NCBI RefSeq assembly: GCF_003841465.1
Contig: NZ_REFZ01000008.1
Coordinates: 62,001 to 126,000, forward strand
DNA: 64,000 nt
Direction of reading: 5' to 3'
DNA from: Natrarchaeobius oligotrophus
GTDB taxonomy: Archaea; Halobacteriota; Halobacteria; Halobacteriales; Natrialbaceae
Of the stretch, positions 44,203 to 53,831 are shown one piece after another. The number at the start of each line of letters is the position of its first letter. Position 1 is the first letter of the stretch. Under the pieces are notes generated by a model that was not told where the DNA came from, searched no databases, and saw only the letters and a list, made by a program, of their open reading frames with translations. The translations under genes and the position numbers were made by a program.

Positions 44203-45014
44203 AGTTCGATCCGTTCGACCAGTTGCTCGTGATTTTCGTTCGTGTTGACCGCGACGATGCGGATCTCGTCTTCGAGTCCGGAGCCCCTGAGCTTCGCTTT
44301 CAGTAGGTTGTCGACCTGGTAGACCCCTGCGGCGTTCGTCATCGCGATCTCGACCAGCACCGGACTGGTCTCGCCTTCGTGCAGTGAGACGCGCTTGATC
44401 GCCTGACTTGAGAGCGTGTTGATCCCTCGTCCGCCGTGTTCGTAGGGGATGCGCGAGCGTCCGCTTTCCATGTCCAGTGCGTCCGCGACGCGAATAATAC
44501 CCGCCTCGGTCGTCAACGGCGTTTCGGCCGTGTGGTGACAGAGGATCGCGTGTAACACCTCGCCTTTCACCCGCACGATCTCCGACAGGTCGTAGAACTC
44601 CTCGAGGATCCGGTCGAGAACGTCAGCTGCGAGCGGAATGGAGTAGTACACGTGTTCGTCGCGGTGGACGACGTGACCGACGTCGTGAAGCGTCGCCGCG
44701 AGCGCGATGATGACCGACTCGTCTTCTTCGGCCAGCCCCTGCTGTCGGGCACCATTGAAGTCGACGTCGCTCGCTTTGAGCAGATCGTACAGACACAGCG
44801 CGCGGTTGCGAACGATCTCGATGTGTTTCTTGCCGTGATCGTTGTACTGCATCCGGTCGACGGCGTTGACGTTCTGTGCCTCGAGGTAGGTCTGAATCTC
44901 CTCGTCGTCGTCGACGTACTCGAGAACAGCGTTCAGTTTCTCGTCGGGGAAGTTGTGGTCGGCGTCGGGGGCGTAGATCCGGTGGGAATCCCCGTCGGCG
45001 GCGGGATCGCTCAT
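44199..45014 (-). CDS. HD-domain phosphohydrolase-like protein
   Basis: A 271-residue protein. DHGKKHIEIV supplies the first His, ALAATLHDVGHVVHRDEHVYYS the HD pair and following His, and IIRVADALD the last Asp, the order of the HD superfamily of metal-dependent phosphohydrolases. The first part has the helical YVDDDEEIQTYLEAQNVNAVDRMQYND; the C-terminus (KAKLRGSGLEDEIRIVAVNTNENHEQLVERIEL) is separate. The ATG at 45014 is preferred over a GTG three codons upstream. The substrate could be a nucleotide or a cyclic nucleotide. It converges with the winged-helix gene. Confidence 0.87.
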   Translation of the reverse strand: MSDPAADGDSHRIYAPDADHNFPDEKLNAVLEYVDDDEEIQTYLEAQNVNAVDRMQYNDHGKKHIEIVRNRALCLYDLLKASDVDFNGARQQGLAEEDESVIIALAATLHDVGHVVHRDEHVYYSIPLAADVLDRILEEFYDLSEIVRVKGEVLHAILCHHTAETPLTTEAGIIRVADALDMESGRSRIPYEHGGRGINTLSSQAIKRVSLHEGETSPVLVEIAMTNAAGVYQVDNLLKAKLRGSGLEDEIRIVAVNTNENHEQLVERIEL

Positions 45015-45069
45015 ACTCGACACTCGACAGCTGACTAAAAAAGCCCTGCGACGTGGTGACGGGAACGGA

Positions 45070-45549
45070 TCAGGCGGCGTCTTCGACGGCTGCTTCGACC
45101 TCGGCGTACTCGGGTTCGACGCCGGGATCGTCGCTAACCCAGGCGTACGTGATCTCGCCGTCGGCGTCGACGACGAACACCGACCGCTTGGCGACGCCGT
45201 AGACGCCGAGGTCGTCGAAGTCCATTGCGACGTCGTACTCGTCGATGATCTGCTCGTTGAGGTCGCTCACCAGTCCGAACTCGAGGTCGTTCTGCTCGCG
45301 GAACTCGTTGAGCGCGAACGGCGAATCGCGGCTGATTCCGTAGACCGACGCGCCGACGTCGTCGAACGCCGAAATTCGGGCCTGAAACGTGCACATCTCG
45401 TCCGTACAGACGCCCGTGAACGCGCCGGGGAAGAACGCGAGGACGATCGGCGCGTCCTCTTCGAGGCGGTCGGACAGCGTGAACGAGTCGACGTCGCCGT
45501 TCGCGAGCGGTGCAGTGAAGTCGGGTGCGATGTCGCCAGTTTCTGGCAT
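45070..45549 (-). CDS. Peroxiredoxin (AhpE/Bcp-like)
   Basis: A 159-residue thiol peroxidase. APDFTAPLANGDVDSFTLSD is the typical start; FFPGAFTGVCTDEMCTFQARI carries the peroxidatic Cys and a second Cys four residues later; SRDSPFALNEFREQN and GVAKRSVFVVDADGEITYAWVSDDPG follow. It detoxifies peroxides in the cytoplasm, complementing katG. It is a single gene with no operon partner. Confidence 0.94.
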   Translation of the reverse strand: MPETGDIAPDFTAPLANGDVDSFTLSDRLEEDAPIVLAFFPGAFTGVCTDEMCTFQARISAFDDVGASVYGISRDSPFALNEFREQNDLEFGLVSDLNEQIIDEYDVAMDFDDLGVYGVAKRSVFVVDADGEITYAWVSDDPGVEPEYAEVEAAVEDAA

Positions 45550-46008
45550 CGTCGGTCTGTTTCGTTCTAGGAGGAAAGACAGTTTCGTTCGCGGACCGAT
45601 CGATCGAGGGACACAGTTTCGATCGACCGCAAATCGAAGCCCGATCGCGTCGACGCTCGGTTTTCCGATCGTACCACCGGTTTTTTGGCGCGTGCCGTCC
45701 GATCAGCGAACGAGAAGCGTATCGAATCGACTCGGTGGGGTCGGCGCGCTCGAACCGTTCTCGACGACTCCCTCGAAAAGTCGTCGGTAGATGGCGGCTG
45801 GCGTCCGAACCGGTACGAGCGTCGTGGCGGTCTCCCCACGAGGCGCGGTCGAATCGTCGCCTCGGATCCGTCCGAAACCGTCGACGTCGTCGAACGCGCT
45901 CGAAGCCGATCGCCCCGAATTCCCGCGAAAACAGGTTTTCAGCGCGCGTTCGCTTTCCTGTTCGGTCCAAAAAGGTTATAATTGCCAGCCGGTAAGCCAC
46001 GCATAGAG
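45550..46008. other. Divergent intergenic region, peroxiredoxin and tatA
   Basis: 459 bases with no supported gene; open frames here carry no recognisable domain. The last 35 bases hold the tatA promoter box. Confidence 0.5.
45976..45983 (+). promoter_or_regulatory. TATA-like box of tatA
   Basis: TTATAATT lies 26-33 bases before the tatA ATG, fitting a leaderless or short-leader archaeal promoter. Confidence 0.6.
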
Positions 46009-46308
46009 ATGGTAGCCGAAATCGCACCGCTGTTCGCCCCCATTCCAGGGGGTCCGGAACTACTGATCATCCTTTTCATCGCCATTTTGCTGTTCGGGGC
46101 GAACAAGATCCCGAAGCTGGCGCGGTCGACCGGGGAGGCAATGGGCGAATTCCAGAAGGGGCGTGAAAAGGTCGAAACGGAACTCGAGGAAATGCGCGAG
46201 GGTGACTTCGAGGACTTCGACGAGGAGGACGACTCCGACTTCGTCGACACGGAGCCTGTCACCACCGAAGAGGACGAGGAGACGGAAACGGAGACCGAGA
46301 CCAACTGA
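46009..46308 (+). CDS. tatA: Twin-arginine translocase subunit TatA
   Basis: A 99-residue TatA/E-type pore protein. A single N-terminal membrane helix (GPELLIILFIAILLFGANKIPKLARSTGEAMGEF), including the FG hinge and amphipathic helix, is followed by a long acidic tail. It carries folded proteins with twin-arginine signals across the membrane. Two candidate substrates lie in this window: the propeller protein at 3575 and the acidic protein at 26343. No tatC is adjacent. ATG 46009 is used rather than a start nine codons upstream. Confidence 0.93.
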   Translation: MVAEIAPLFAPIPGGPELLIILFIAILLFGANKIPKLARSTGEAMGEFQKGREKVETELEEMREGDFEDFDEEDDSDFVDTEPVTTEEDEETETETETN

Positions 46309-46319
46309 CGCTTTTCTCG

Positions 46320-46392
46320 GGGCGTGTGGCCTAGCGGAGAGGGCAGGAGGTTCCTAACCTTCTGATCGCGGGTTCGAATCCCGCCACGCCCG
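46320..46392 (+). tRNA. tRNA-Arg (CCT anticodon)
   Basis: A full cloverleaf of 73 bases can be drawn. The acceptor stem GGGCGTG pairs with CACGCCC. The anticodon stem GGAGG pairs with CCTTC (one G-T pair) around loop TTCCTAA, anticodon CCT at 46353-46355. The T arm is GCGGG-TTCGAAT-CCCGC and the discriminator base is G. No CCA is encoded. It lies 12 bases after tatA and reads AGG codons. Two partial copies of its T arm lie downstream. Confidence 0.93.
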
Positions 46393-47134
46393 TGCAGCGA
46401 GCCACGCAGTGGCGAGCGAACCGGCATGGCGGGATTCGAATCAGACCGAGGTTCTGCGAGCGACGGCGAGCAGGTTCTCGGGCGTGGTTCGAATCCCGTC
46501 GCGACCGCTCACTCGCTTCGTTCGCTCGCGGCCGTGACGGAGCTCGCAAACGCGTCCCGTTTGCTCGCTCCGGTCACGTCCTGAACCTGCATGCGGCCGG
46601 ACGACCGCACCGAGCACTCGAGGGTCGAGACCACGTTCGATCGGTATCGCCGTGAGCGAGCACGGATCGCGCCTCGAGTACCGCCCACCTCCTCGCTCGC
46701 CCACGGGTGTGACGGAAAACGGGTCGCAGGAACTCGTTCTGCAGGTACACGTTCCCGACACGCTCTCACAGCCATCGAACGACGCGTCCGGTCGGGCGGT
46801 CACGACGCCGAACGCGTCGCCCTCCGCGAGGGCCCGCACTCGCGGCCGTTGGCTCGAGGAGCGAACCCGGAAGCACACCGAGCGAACCGCCGCCGCGAAG
46901 GTGGGACGAGCCGACGTCAACCACGGATTCACAACAACGGTGACAAAATTAACAATGTGGACGGATTGGAAACGGATCTCGAGAGTAAAATTATAATTAA
47001 ACCGTTTCTCGATGCAGATCTTAACGAAGAAAAATAATCTATTTATTCGATGGGAAAACGCCGACTCTCGGAGGTTATCAGGAGTGATAATGTGCACATG
47101 AAATTTTTGAAGGGTGAGGGTTTGGATGGTACCA
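46393..47134. other. 742-base gap between tRNA-Arg and the pilus operon, with T-arm copies
   Basis: No supported protein gene. Just after the tRNA there are two partial T-arm copies and several hairpin-like stretches (46395-46420 and 46505-46535). From about 46920 to 47110 the sequence is A/T-rich (for example TTATAATTAAACCG near 46990), which probably holds the promoter of the pilus ATPase gene. Confidence 0.5.
46423..46503. repeat. Inverted and direct copies of the tRNA-Arg T-arm/acceptor segment
   Basis: Bases 46423-46442 match the reverse complement of 46371-46390 of the tRNA at 18 of 20 positions. Bases 46486-46503 match 46371-46388 directly at 16 of 18 positions. The two copies are opposite to each other and could pair. 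They may be traces of integration at the tRNA or parts of a degenerate tRNA. Confidence 0.75.
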
Positions 47135-50100
47135 ATGGCTATTGACGAGGCTGATCGGTCGGATGCCGGGGAATTCTCCGAGGGCGAGGCATCCGACGCA
47201 GTGTCGGAGGGACGATCGGATTCGGGTGCGGGATCGGGCTCGCGCGAGCCGGCTCGGGTGGGCGAGTACACGTGGGCGGATTTCATGGACGAATACGGCC
47301 ACGGGGACGAGGTCGACGACCTCCCGCCGTACGGCCGCGGACCGAGAGAACCCGGCGACCAGCTCGGACTCGACACCGACGAGGACGAACCGACGGTGCC
47401 ACGCGGCGACGACTGGAACCACGTCGAGTTCGATCCGCAGACCTACCTGGGGTACCATCCCGACGAACTGACCGAGTGGATCCTCCCGACGGCGGGGGAC
47501 GACGCCGAGTTCCTCGAGGACGCCTTTCTCGAGTACGTCGATCCCGCGACGACGCCGGTCGTCAAGGACGTCTGGACCTGGGAGCACTACAAGTGGGAGT
47601 ACTACTACGACGACGACGGAAGCAGACCGCGCGACGAAACCGGCGAAATCGTTCCCCACGAGCCGGAGGAGGCGCTCGGTTTCGACCCCGATCGAATCGA
47701 AGAACGACTCTCGCTGGGAGACGATATCGCCATGGCGCTGGACGAAGTCGTCGACGAGCGGACCGTCAACGTCCAGGAGGATTTCGACGAAGACGAGTTC
47801 TTCTCGACGGCCGAGGGAACGACCACCGTCACCAACCGCTACGACCTCGAGAAGGCGGTGCCGTTCGAGAAGAAAACCCACTTCCGGGAAGTCGAGCGCT
47901 ACTGGGTGAACAAACCGTACGCCTGCGTCGTGATCTTCCACTCGGAGAAAGAAAACGAAAAGAAGTACTACGTCGTCGAGCCGTATCTCAACGAGATCGA
48001 ATCCGAGCTACAGGAGTTTCTGGCGGGCAAGCTCAGGCGGGCGATCAAGTACTCCGAAGAGGGAATCAAGGAGAAAGCGAGCGAGGAGGGCAGACGAACC
48101 GTCATCGAAAACGAGACGCGCCGACTCCTGAAACGGTACGACCTCTTCGACAGGACGGCCGGGAGTACGAAGGCCGGCCTCATCGAATCGCTTCGTTCGG
48201 TCCTGGACGACGAGGACGACGAAGACGGGAACGAGCCCCTCGAACTCGAGGGGATCGAGGTCCGACCGGAACCGATCGTGCTCGCGGAGGATCCGGACAC
48301 GTTGAACGAGTACCAGATCGAAAAACTGCTCTACCTGCTCAAGCGCGATTTCATCGGATACGAGCGGATCGACGGCATCAAACACGACATCAACGTCGAG
48401 GACATCTCGTGTGACGGCTACAACTCTCCGGTGTTCGTCTATCACTCCGAGTACGAACAGATCATCAGCAACATCTACCACGGGGAGGACGAACTCGACG
48501 ACTTCGTCGTGAAGCTTGCACAGCGATCGGGGAAAGGGATCAGCAAACGGCTTCCGCAGGTCGACGCGACGCTTCCGGACGGCTCGCGCGCCCAGCTAAC
48601 GCTCGGCAAGGAGGTATCCGACCACGGGACGAACTACACGATCCGTCAGTTCAAGGACGTGCCGTTCACGCCGATCGACCTCATCAACTGGAACACCTTC
48701 AGCCTGGACGAGATGGCGTTTCTCTGGCTGGCGATCGAGAATCACAAGAGTCTGATCTTCGCCGGCGGAACCGCGTCCGGGAAGACGACCTCGCTGAACG
48801 CCGTCTCGCTGTTCATCCCGAGCAACGCGAAGATCGTCTCGATCGAAGACACTCGCGAGGTCGAACTACCCCAGCGAAACTGGATCGCGAGCGTCACCCG
48901 GCCGTCGTTCAACGACGACGCAGCCGGCGACGTCGACGAGTTCGACCTCCTCGAGGCCGCGCTTCGTCAGCGACCCGACTACATCGTCATGGGTGAGATC
49001 CGGGGTGAAGAGGGACGAACGCTGTTTCAGGTCATGTCGACCGGCCACACGACCTACACGACGTTCCACGCCGACTCCGTCGACGAGGTGCTCAAGCGTT
49101 TTACGACCGATCCGATCAACGTCTCGAAGACGATGTTCACCGCGCTGGATCTGGTGTCGATCCAGACCCAGACGCGAGTTCACGGGTCGAAGGTGCGACG
49201 TAACAAGTCGTTGACGGAGATCAACCACTACGAGGCCGAACACGACGAGATCAACGTCCAGGACGTCTATCAGTGGCAGGCAGAAACAGACGAGTTCCTC
49301 AAGATGGGCGACTCGAACACCCTCGAGGAGATTCAGTTCGACCGCGGCTGGAGTACGGAGAAACTCGAGGATGAGCTGTTCAAACGCGAAGTTATCCTCG
49401 CGTATCTCATCAAAAACGAACTCAACACGTACGCGGAGGTCGCTGCGACCGTCCAGGCGTTCATCAACGATCCCGAGACGATCCTGACGCTCATCGCGAA
49501 CGGTCAGCTCGAGGACAGCCTCGACGACCTGCGCGAGATGGAGAGCGTCCTGATCGACGTCGACCCGGAGAAAGAAGCGCTCGTTCCGCGACCGTCCTCG
49601 ACGACGGAGACGTACAACCTCTCGATGGACATCTTAGAACGCGCCGAGGAGTCGCTGTTCGAGGAGTACCGCGGCAAGGTTCCCAGCGGACTCGCGAGCG
49701 CGCTCGGCGACTTCGAAGAGGGCCAGACGATCGAGGCCGAACCCGGATCGGGTGACGGATTCGACTTCGCCAACGACCTCGACGGCGACGAGTGGCAGTT
49801 CGACGACGCGGATTTCGATTCGGACCCTGTCGACGATGACGACGAACCGGTGTGGCTCGGAGCCGACGACGCCGCGGATACCGCAATCGCGGACGCGGAC
49901 GGACAGCTCGAGCCGGCAGAGAGCAGCGACTCCGTCGACGGGGAACTCGAACCCGCGGAAGAAACGACGGCTCCCGCGAACGGATCGAGCGCGGACGTCG
50001 CGGCCGGATCCGAACCAGAGCGTCGATCGCGTTCCGACGAGGACCGTCCGAGCGACGACCGTGAACGATCGGCGACTCGAGAAACCGCGAGCGACGTCGT

Positions 50101-50581
50101 CGAGGACGGCGAAGCCCTCGGCGGACTGTTCGACGACATGGAAGAGACCCTCGACACCCTCGGCGGTTCCCGTCGAGAGCGCCCGGGCGACGATCGGCGG
50201 TCACCCGAATCGAACGAACCCGAGCCCATGTTCCCGGACGGAAAACTGGACGTGGTGTTCGATCCCGAGTCGGACGACGAGGAGCCGTCGACCGATTTCA
50301 GCGGTGAACTCGACGAGCCGTCGGATTCGGACGAAACGGAGGCGGCTGATCCGCCGGACGGGCCCGCATCGGAACCCGAAACGGAAACCGACGAAACGAT
50401 CTTCGGAACGCACCCCGAGTCGCCGTTCAGCGAGGATTCCGAACCGACCGACGACGACGAAACGTCGCTGTTCGACGCCGCCGACGAGTCCGACGCCGAC
50501 GAATCGATCTTCGGTCGCTCCGGCGGAGCCGACGACGGTGACGACGCGGTCGACGAACGCGACGAGGAAGCAGACGAATGA
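47135..50581 (+). CDS. pilB: Type IV pilus/secretion ATPase (PilB/TadA/GspE-like) with long acidic tail
   Basis: A 1148-residue motor ATPase. Residues about 1-500 are an N-terminal region with acidic start. Walker A AGGTASGKTTSLNAVSL is near residue 545, the Asp-box SIEDTREVELPQRNW follows, and Walker B-type DYIVMGEIRGEEGRTLFQVMSTGHTTYTTFHAD is near 612. The final 280 residues (from about 868) are very rich in Asp, Glu, Ser and Pro and should be disordered. It would power assembly from the cytoplasm. ATG 47135 is taken; upstream starts at 47126 (ATG) and 47114 (GTG) are possible. The next gene, PilC/TadC-like, overlaps it by four bases. Confidence 0.93.
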   Translation: MAIDEADRSDAGEFSEGEASDAVSEGRSDSGAGSGSREPARVGEYTWADFMDEYGHGDEVDDLPPYGRGPREPGDQLGLDTDEDEPTVPRGDDWNHVEFDPQTYLGYHPDELTEWILPTAGDDAEFLEDAFLEYVDPATTPVVKDVWTWEHYKWEYYYDDDGSRPRDETGEIVPHEPEEALGFDPDRIEERLSLGDDIAMALDEVVDERTVNVQEDFDEDEFFSTAEGTTTVTNRYDLEKAVPFEKKTHFREVERYWVNKPYACVVIFHSEKENEKKYYVVEPYLNEIESELQEFLAGKLRRAIKYSEEGIKEKASEEGRRTVIENETRRLLKRYDLFDRTAGSTKAGLIESLRSVLDDEDDEDGNEPLELEGIEVRPEPIVLAEDPDTLNEYQIEKLLYLLKRDFIGYERIDGIKHDINVEDISCDGYNSPVFVYHSEYEQIISNIYHGEDELDDFVVKLAQRSGKGISKRLPQVDATLPDGSRAQLTLGKEVSDHGTNYTIRQFKDVPFTPIDLINWNTFSLDEMAFLWLAIENHKSLIFAGGTASGKTTSLNAVSLFIPSNAKIVSIEDTREVELPQRNWIASVTRPSFNDDAAGDVDEFDLLEAALRQRPDYIVMGEIRGEEGRTLFQVMSTGHTTYTTFHADSVDEVLKRFTTDPINVSKTMFTALDLVSIQTQTRVHGSKVRRNKSLTEINHYEAEHDEINVQDVYQWQAETDEFLKMGDSNTLEEIQFDRGWSTEKLEDELFKREVILAYLIKNELNTYAEVAATVQAFINDPETILTLIANGQLEDSLDDLREMESVLIDVDPEKEALVPRPSSTTETYNLSMDILERAEESLFEEYRGKVPSGLASALGDFEEGQTIEAEPGSGDGFDFANDLDGDEWQFDDADFDSDPVDDDDEPVWLGADDAADTAIADADGQLEPAESSDSVDGELEPAEETTAPANGSSADVAAGSEPERRSRSDEDRPSDDRERSATRETASDVVEDGEALGGLFDDMEETLDTLGGSRRERPGDDRRSPESNEPEPMFPDGKLDVVFDPESDDEEPSTDFSGELDEPSDSDETEAADPPDGPASEPETETDETIFGTHPESPFSEDSEPTDDDETSLFDAADESDADESIFGRSGGADDGDDAVDERDEEADE

Positions 50582-52638
50582 GCCTGCAGACTGACGGTTC
50601 GAACGTCGGCGGCGACGACGTCTCGACTCGATCCGACGTGCTCGGCGACGCGTTTTATCCGCTGTACACCCGCCTCTTCGACGAGGACAGCGAATTCGTC
50701 TCGGACGTCGAGACCAAACTCGCCCAGGCCCGGATGAGCGACACGGTCGAACTCTACCTCTCGCGAGCGCTCGGCATCGGCGTCATCACCGGGTTCGCGC
50801 TGTGGTTGATCGGGATAACGCTCGGATACGCGCTGTTTGCGACCGGATTTATCGCGATCGATCACATCATCGGTATTCCGGTCGGAAGCCAGACCCTGCT
50901 CGAGATCATCGACGTGTTACGGATACCGGCGCTGGTCGTCTTCACCGGGTTCGTGTTCGGGACGATCGGGTTCGGGCTCGGATTCGGCTCGCTCGTCGCG
51001 ATTCCGTACTCGCGGGTGTCGGCGCGCAAACGCGAGATCAACATGCTGTTGACCGACTCTGTCTCGTTCATGTACGCGCTCTCGGTCGGCGGGCTGAACC
51101 AGCTCGAGATCATCGACGCGATGGCCGAAGCCGACGACACCTACGGAGAGGTGTCCAAGGAGTTCCAGAGCATCGTCAAAGAGACCGAGTACTTCGGCGT
51201 CGACTACCGGACGGCGATCCGCAAGCAAGCCCTCGAAACGCCGAGCGACGAGCTGTCGCAGTTTCTGACCGACATGCTCTCGATCGTCAACAGCGGCGGT
51301 GACATGCAGAGCTTCCTCGAGGACAAGAAAGAAAAGCACATGCGAACGGCCAAGCAGGAACAGGAGCTCACCCTCGAGACGCTCGAACTGTTCGGCGAGA
51401 TGTACATGACGCTGTCGCTATTTCCGCTGTTGTTGATTATCATCATGGTCGTCATGCAGATGATTCCCCAGGCGGACGTCTCCAACGCGATGCTCTACAT
51501 GACGGTGTACGCGTTGATTCCGTTGATCGGGATCGCCTTTCTCGTCCTGGTTTCGACGGTCAAACACGACGAGACCGGCGACGGCTACCTGTCGATGGGA
51601 AGCGACGACCGACGACATCACGACGTCCAGGACGGCGGCGTCCTCAAGCTCGGATTCGTCGAACAGTTCACCGGCGAGCACAGCGTCTTCGACCGGGTCA
51701 AAAACCGCGAAGGGACGTACGAGACGATGGAGGTGCTCAGACAGCCCCACATCTTCTTCCGGGACAACCCGCTGTACACGTTGGCGTTGACCGTCCCCAT
51801 CTCGCTCGTGATCGTCGCGTTGGCCATGGTGAACGGATCCGCGCCGCTTTCGTGGAACGAACTCGTCGCGAACCCGATCTGGGGAACGTTCATCTACGTC
51901 TACGTGCCGCTGTACGTCACGGCGATTCCGCTCTCTATCTTCCGGGAGTGGAACGTCAGGCACAGAAACGCCGTCATCAGTCAACTCTCCGAGGACCTCC
52001 GGAAGCTCTCGAGCGCGAACGACACGGGACTGACGTTACTCGAGTCGCTCAAGGCCGTCTCCGATACGACGAGCGGACGGCTTCCGCGGGAGTTCGAGAT
52101 GATGCACACGAAGGTCAACTACGGGATGAGCCTGAAAGAAGCGCTAATCGAGTTCAACAACAAGTACCACATTCCGCGTTTGGCGCGAACGACCCGACTC
52201 ATCACCGAAGCACAGGAGGCCTCGAACCAGATATCTGACGTGCTCCGCACCGCAGCACAGGCCAGCGAAAATCACGACGACATCGAACGCGAGCGAAAAT
52301 CACGAACGCGGATGCAGGTGGTGATCATCGTCATGACGTTCATGACGGTGCTTGCGGTGATCGCGATCCTCAAAACGCAGTTTATCGACACGATGTCCGG
52401 CCTCGAAAGCGGCGGCGGTGGCGACGTGGGGTCCGACAGCGAACTCGCACAGGCGGACCTCAGCGAGAACGTCAACGTCGCGATGCTGTCCGTCCTGTTC
52501 TTTCACGCGATCACGTTACAGGGGATCATCTCGGGGTTCATCTGCGGCTACATCCGCGATGCGGACATCCTGAGCGGGCTGAAGTACGTGATCGTGCTGG
52601 CGACGTTCGCGCTGTTCGGATGGACGATGGTGGCCTGA
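50578..52638 (+). CDS. pilC: Type II secretion F/TadC-type integral membrane protein
   Basis: A 686-residue platform protein with several membrane helices. SRALGIGVITGFALWLIGITLGYALFATGF and later DKKEKHMRTAKQEQELTLETLELFGEMYMTLSLFPLLLIIIMVVMQM belong to the first GspF/TadC domain. The second half repeats the pattern (FRDNPLYTLALTVPISLVIVALAMV, then the C-terminal helices ending GLKYVIVLATFALFGWTMVA). It should form the inner-membrane ring on which the PilB-type ATPase acts. It overlaps the ATPase gene and is followed one base later by the pilin-like genes. Confidence 0.93.
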   Translation: MSLQTDGSNVGGDDVSTRSDVLGDAFYPLYTRLFDEDSEFVSDVETKLAQARMSDTVELYLSRALGIGVITGFALWLIGITLGYALFATGFIAIDHIIGIPVGSQTLLEIIDVLRIPALVVFTGFVFGTIGFGLGFGSLVAIPYSRVSARKREINMLLTDSVSFMYALSVGGLNQLEIIDAMAEADDTYGEVSKEFQSIVKETEYFGVDYRTAIRKQALETPSDELSQFLTDMLSIVNSGGDMQSFLEDKKEKHMRTAKQEQELTLETLELFGEMYMTLSLFPLLLIIIMVVMQMIPQADVSNAMLYMTVYALIPLIGIAFLVLVSTVKHDETGDGYLSMGSDDRRHHDVQDGGVLKLGFVEQFTGEHSVFDRVKNREGTYETMEVLRQPHIFFRDNPLYTLALTVPISLVIVALAMVNGSAPLSWNELVANPIWGTFIYVYVPLYVTAIPLSIFREWNVRHRNAVISQLSEDLRKLSSANDTGLTLLESLKAVSDTTSGRLPREFEMMHTKVNYGMSLKEALIEFNNKYHIPRLARTTRLITEAQEASNQISDVLRTAAQASENHDDIERERKSRTRMQVVIIVMTFMTVLAVIAILKTQFIDTMSGLESGGGGDVGSDSELAQADLSENVNVAMLSVLFFHAITLQGIISGFICGYIRDADILSGLKYVIVLATFALFGWTMVA

Positions 52639-52639
52639 G

Positions 52640-53188
52640 ATGCCTCGAGCGAATCCGCGAGCCGAGCCCGCACCCGACTCGAGCCGGGGACAGACCACGC
52701 AGGATTTCGTCGTCGGAATCGGAATCTTCGTTCTGGCCGTCGCGTTCGTGTTCACGACGGTGCCGACGTTTCTGGCAACGCCGACTGGATCGGTCGACGG
52801 CGCTGACCTCGCACAGGCCGACCGCGTCGCCGCGGTGATCGTCTCGGACCTCGAGACGGATACGCCGAACGAGCTGGACGGCGAGGCGTTCAACGACACG
52901 TACGGAGCGCACTGGGACGACGAAAACGCGACCGCGTGGTTCGGCCTGCGAGCGAGCGACGACGATCACCGCTTCGACAGGGTAAACGTCACCATCCGGG
53001 AACTCGAGGACGGACCGAACGATCCGCCGGTCGAACTGAACGAGAGCGGCGTCCCGCTGACGGTCGGCGACGACTACAGAAACCAGCCGTACGTGCAGGT
53101 CGATCGGATCGTGACGGTTACCGGTATCAACGAAAGCGCCGAGCTGGAAGAGGGCGATCCGCTGCGACTCGAGGTGCGGACGTGGTAA
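52640..53188 (+). CDS. Pilin-like single-helix secreted protein 1
   Basis: A 182-residue protein. After a short charged start (MPRANPRAEPAPDSSRGQTTQDF), a hydrophobic segment (VVGIGIFVLAVAFVFTTVPTFL) is followed by an exported acidic domain. This is the layout of type IV pilin-like subunits with an N-terminal hydrophobic helix; a possible prepilin peptidase site is RGQTTQDF but it is not of the classic form. From memory this resembles a haloarchaeal DUF family (DUF7287); treat that as unconfirmed. It begins one base after the pilC stop. Confidence 0.8.
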   Translation: MPRANPRAEPAPDSSRGQTTQDFVVGIGIFVLAVAFVFTTVPTFLATPTGSVDGADLAQADRVAAVIVSDLETDTPNELDGEAFNDTYGAHWDDENATAWFGLRASDDDHRFDRVNVTIRELEDGPNDPPVELNESGVPLTVGDDYRNQPYVQVDRIVTVTGINESAELEEGDPLRLEVRTW

Positions 53189-53189
53189 C

Positions 53190-53831
53190 ATGATCGGACG
53201 AAAATCGATCGGCGAAAACGCAGAGTCGGAGCGCGGGCAGGTATACACGCTCGAGGGATTCGCCGCGGCGGCGGTCGTACTGTTCGCGCTGTTGTTCGCC
53301 ATCCAGGCGGTCGTAATCGCGCCCGGCTCCGGCGGCGCGGTCGATCGAACGGCCCAGGCCCAGACCCAACAGGAGGTCCAGGATGCGCTGGTCGTCGCAG
53401 CGTACGCCGACGACGGCGACGGATCGCTGTCCGAACTGGTCCGCTACTGGGCGAACCGCGAGGACTTCGAATCGCACAACGTCGAGGATCACTTCGTGGA
53501 GTACTTCGTTCTCGGGGAGATCCTGGACTCGCATTTCACGGGCTCCGGTACCGGCGACCGGTACGGCGTCGAGTTCGTCTACCTGAACGAGAGCGAGCCC
53601 GAGAACGTCGGCCTCGTTGGATCGTCGACGAACGATCCGACGGCCGTCACGGCGAGTTACACCGCCACAATATACGAGGGTCAGAACGTGACGAAACTGG
53701 ATAACGGTGCAGTCGTGGAGAAAACCGAAAACGCCGAGATCGAAGACGAAACTTACAGCAGACTCCCGTCCGCGGAGACGGGATCGAATCCGGTTCACAA
53801 CGTCGTGGAGGTGCGAGTGACCGTATGGTAA
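53190..53831 (+). CDS. Pilin-like single-helix secreted protein 2
   Basis: A 213-residue protein starting MIGRKSIGENAESERGQVYTLEGFAAAAVVLFALLFAIQAVVIAP: charged start, then a hydrophobic helix, then an exported acidic domain. RGQVYTLEG before the helix recalls the charged-residue-plus-glutamate of type IV pilins. The C-terminal part is of beta type (VTASYTATIYEGQNVTKLDNGAVVEK). From memory similar to DUF7288, unconfirmed. It overlaps the next gene by seven bases. Confidence 0.8.
   Translation: MIGRKSIGENAESERGQVYTLEGFAAAAVVLFALLFAIQAVVIAPGSGGAVDRTAQAQTQQEVQDALVVAAYADDGDGSLSELVRYWANREDFESHNVEDHFVEYFVLGEILDSHFTGSGTGDRYGVEFVYLNESEPENVGLVGSSTNDPTAVTASYTATIYEGQNVTKLDNGAVVEKTENAEIEDETYSRLPSAETGSNPVHNVVEVRVTVW

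Noticed and set aside
46591-47037. A 148-codon plus-strand open frame between the tRNA and pilus operon
   Set aside because: Non-coding character (Arg/His/Ser-rich, no domain), and it ends in A/T-rich promoter-like sequence.
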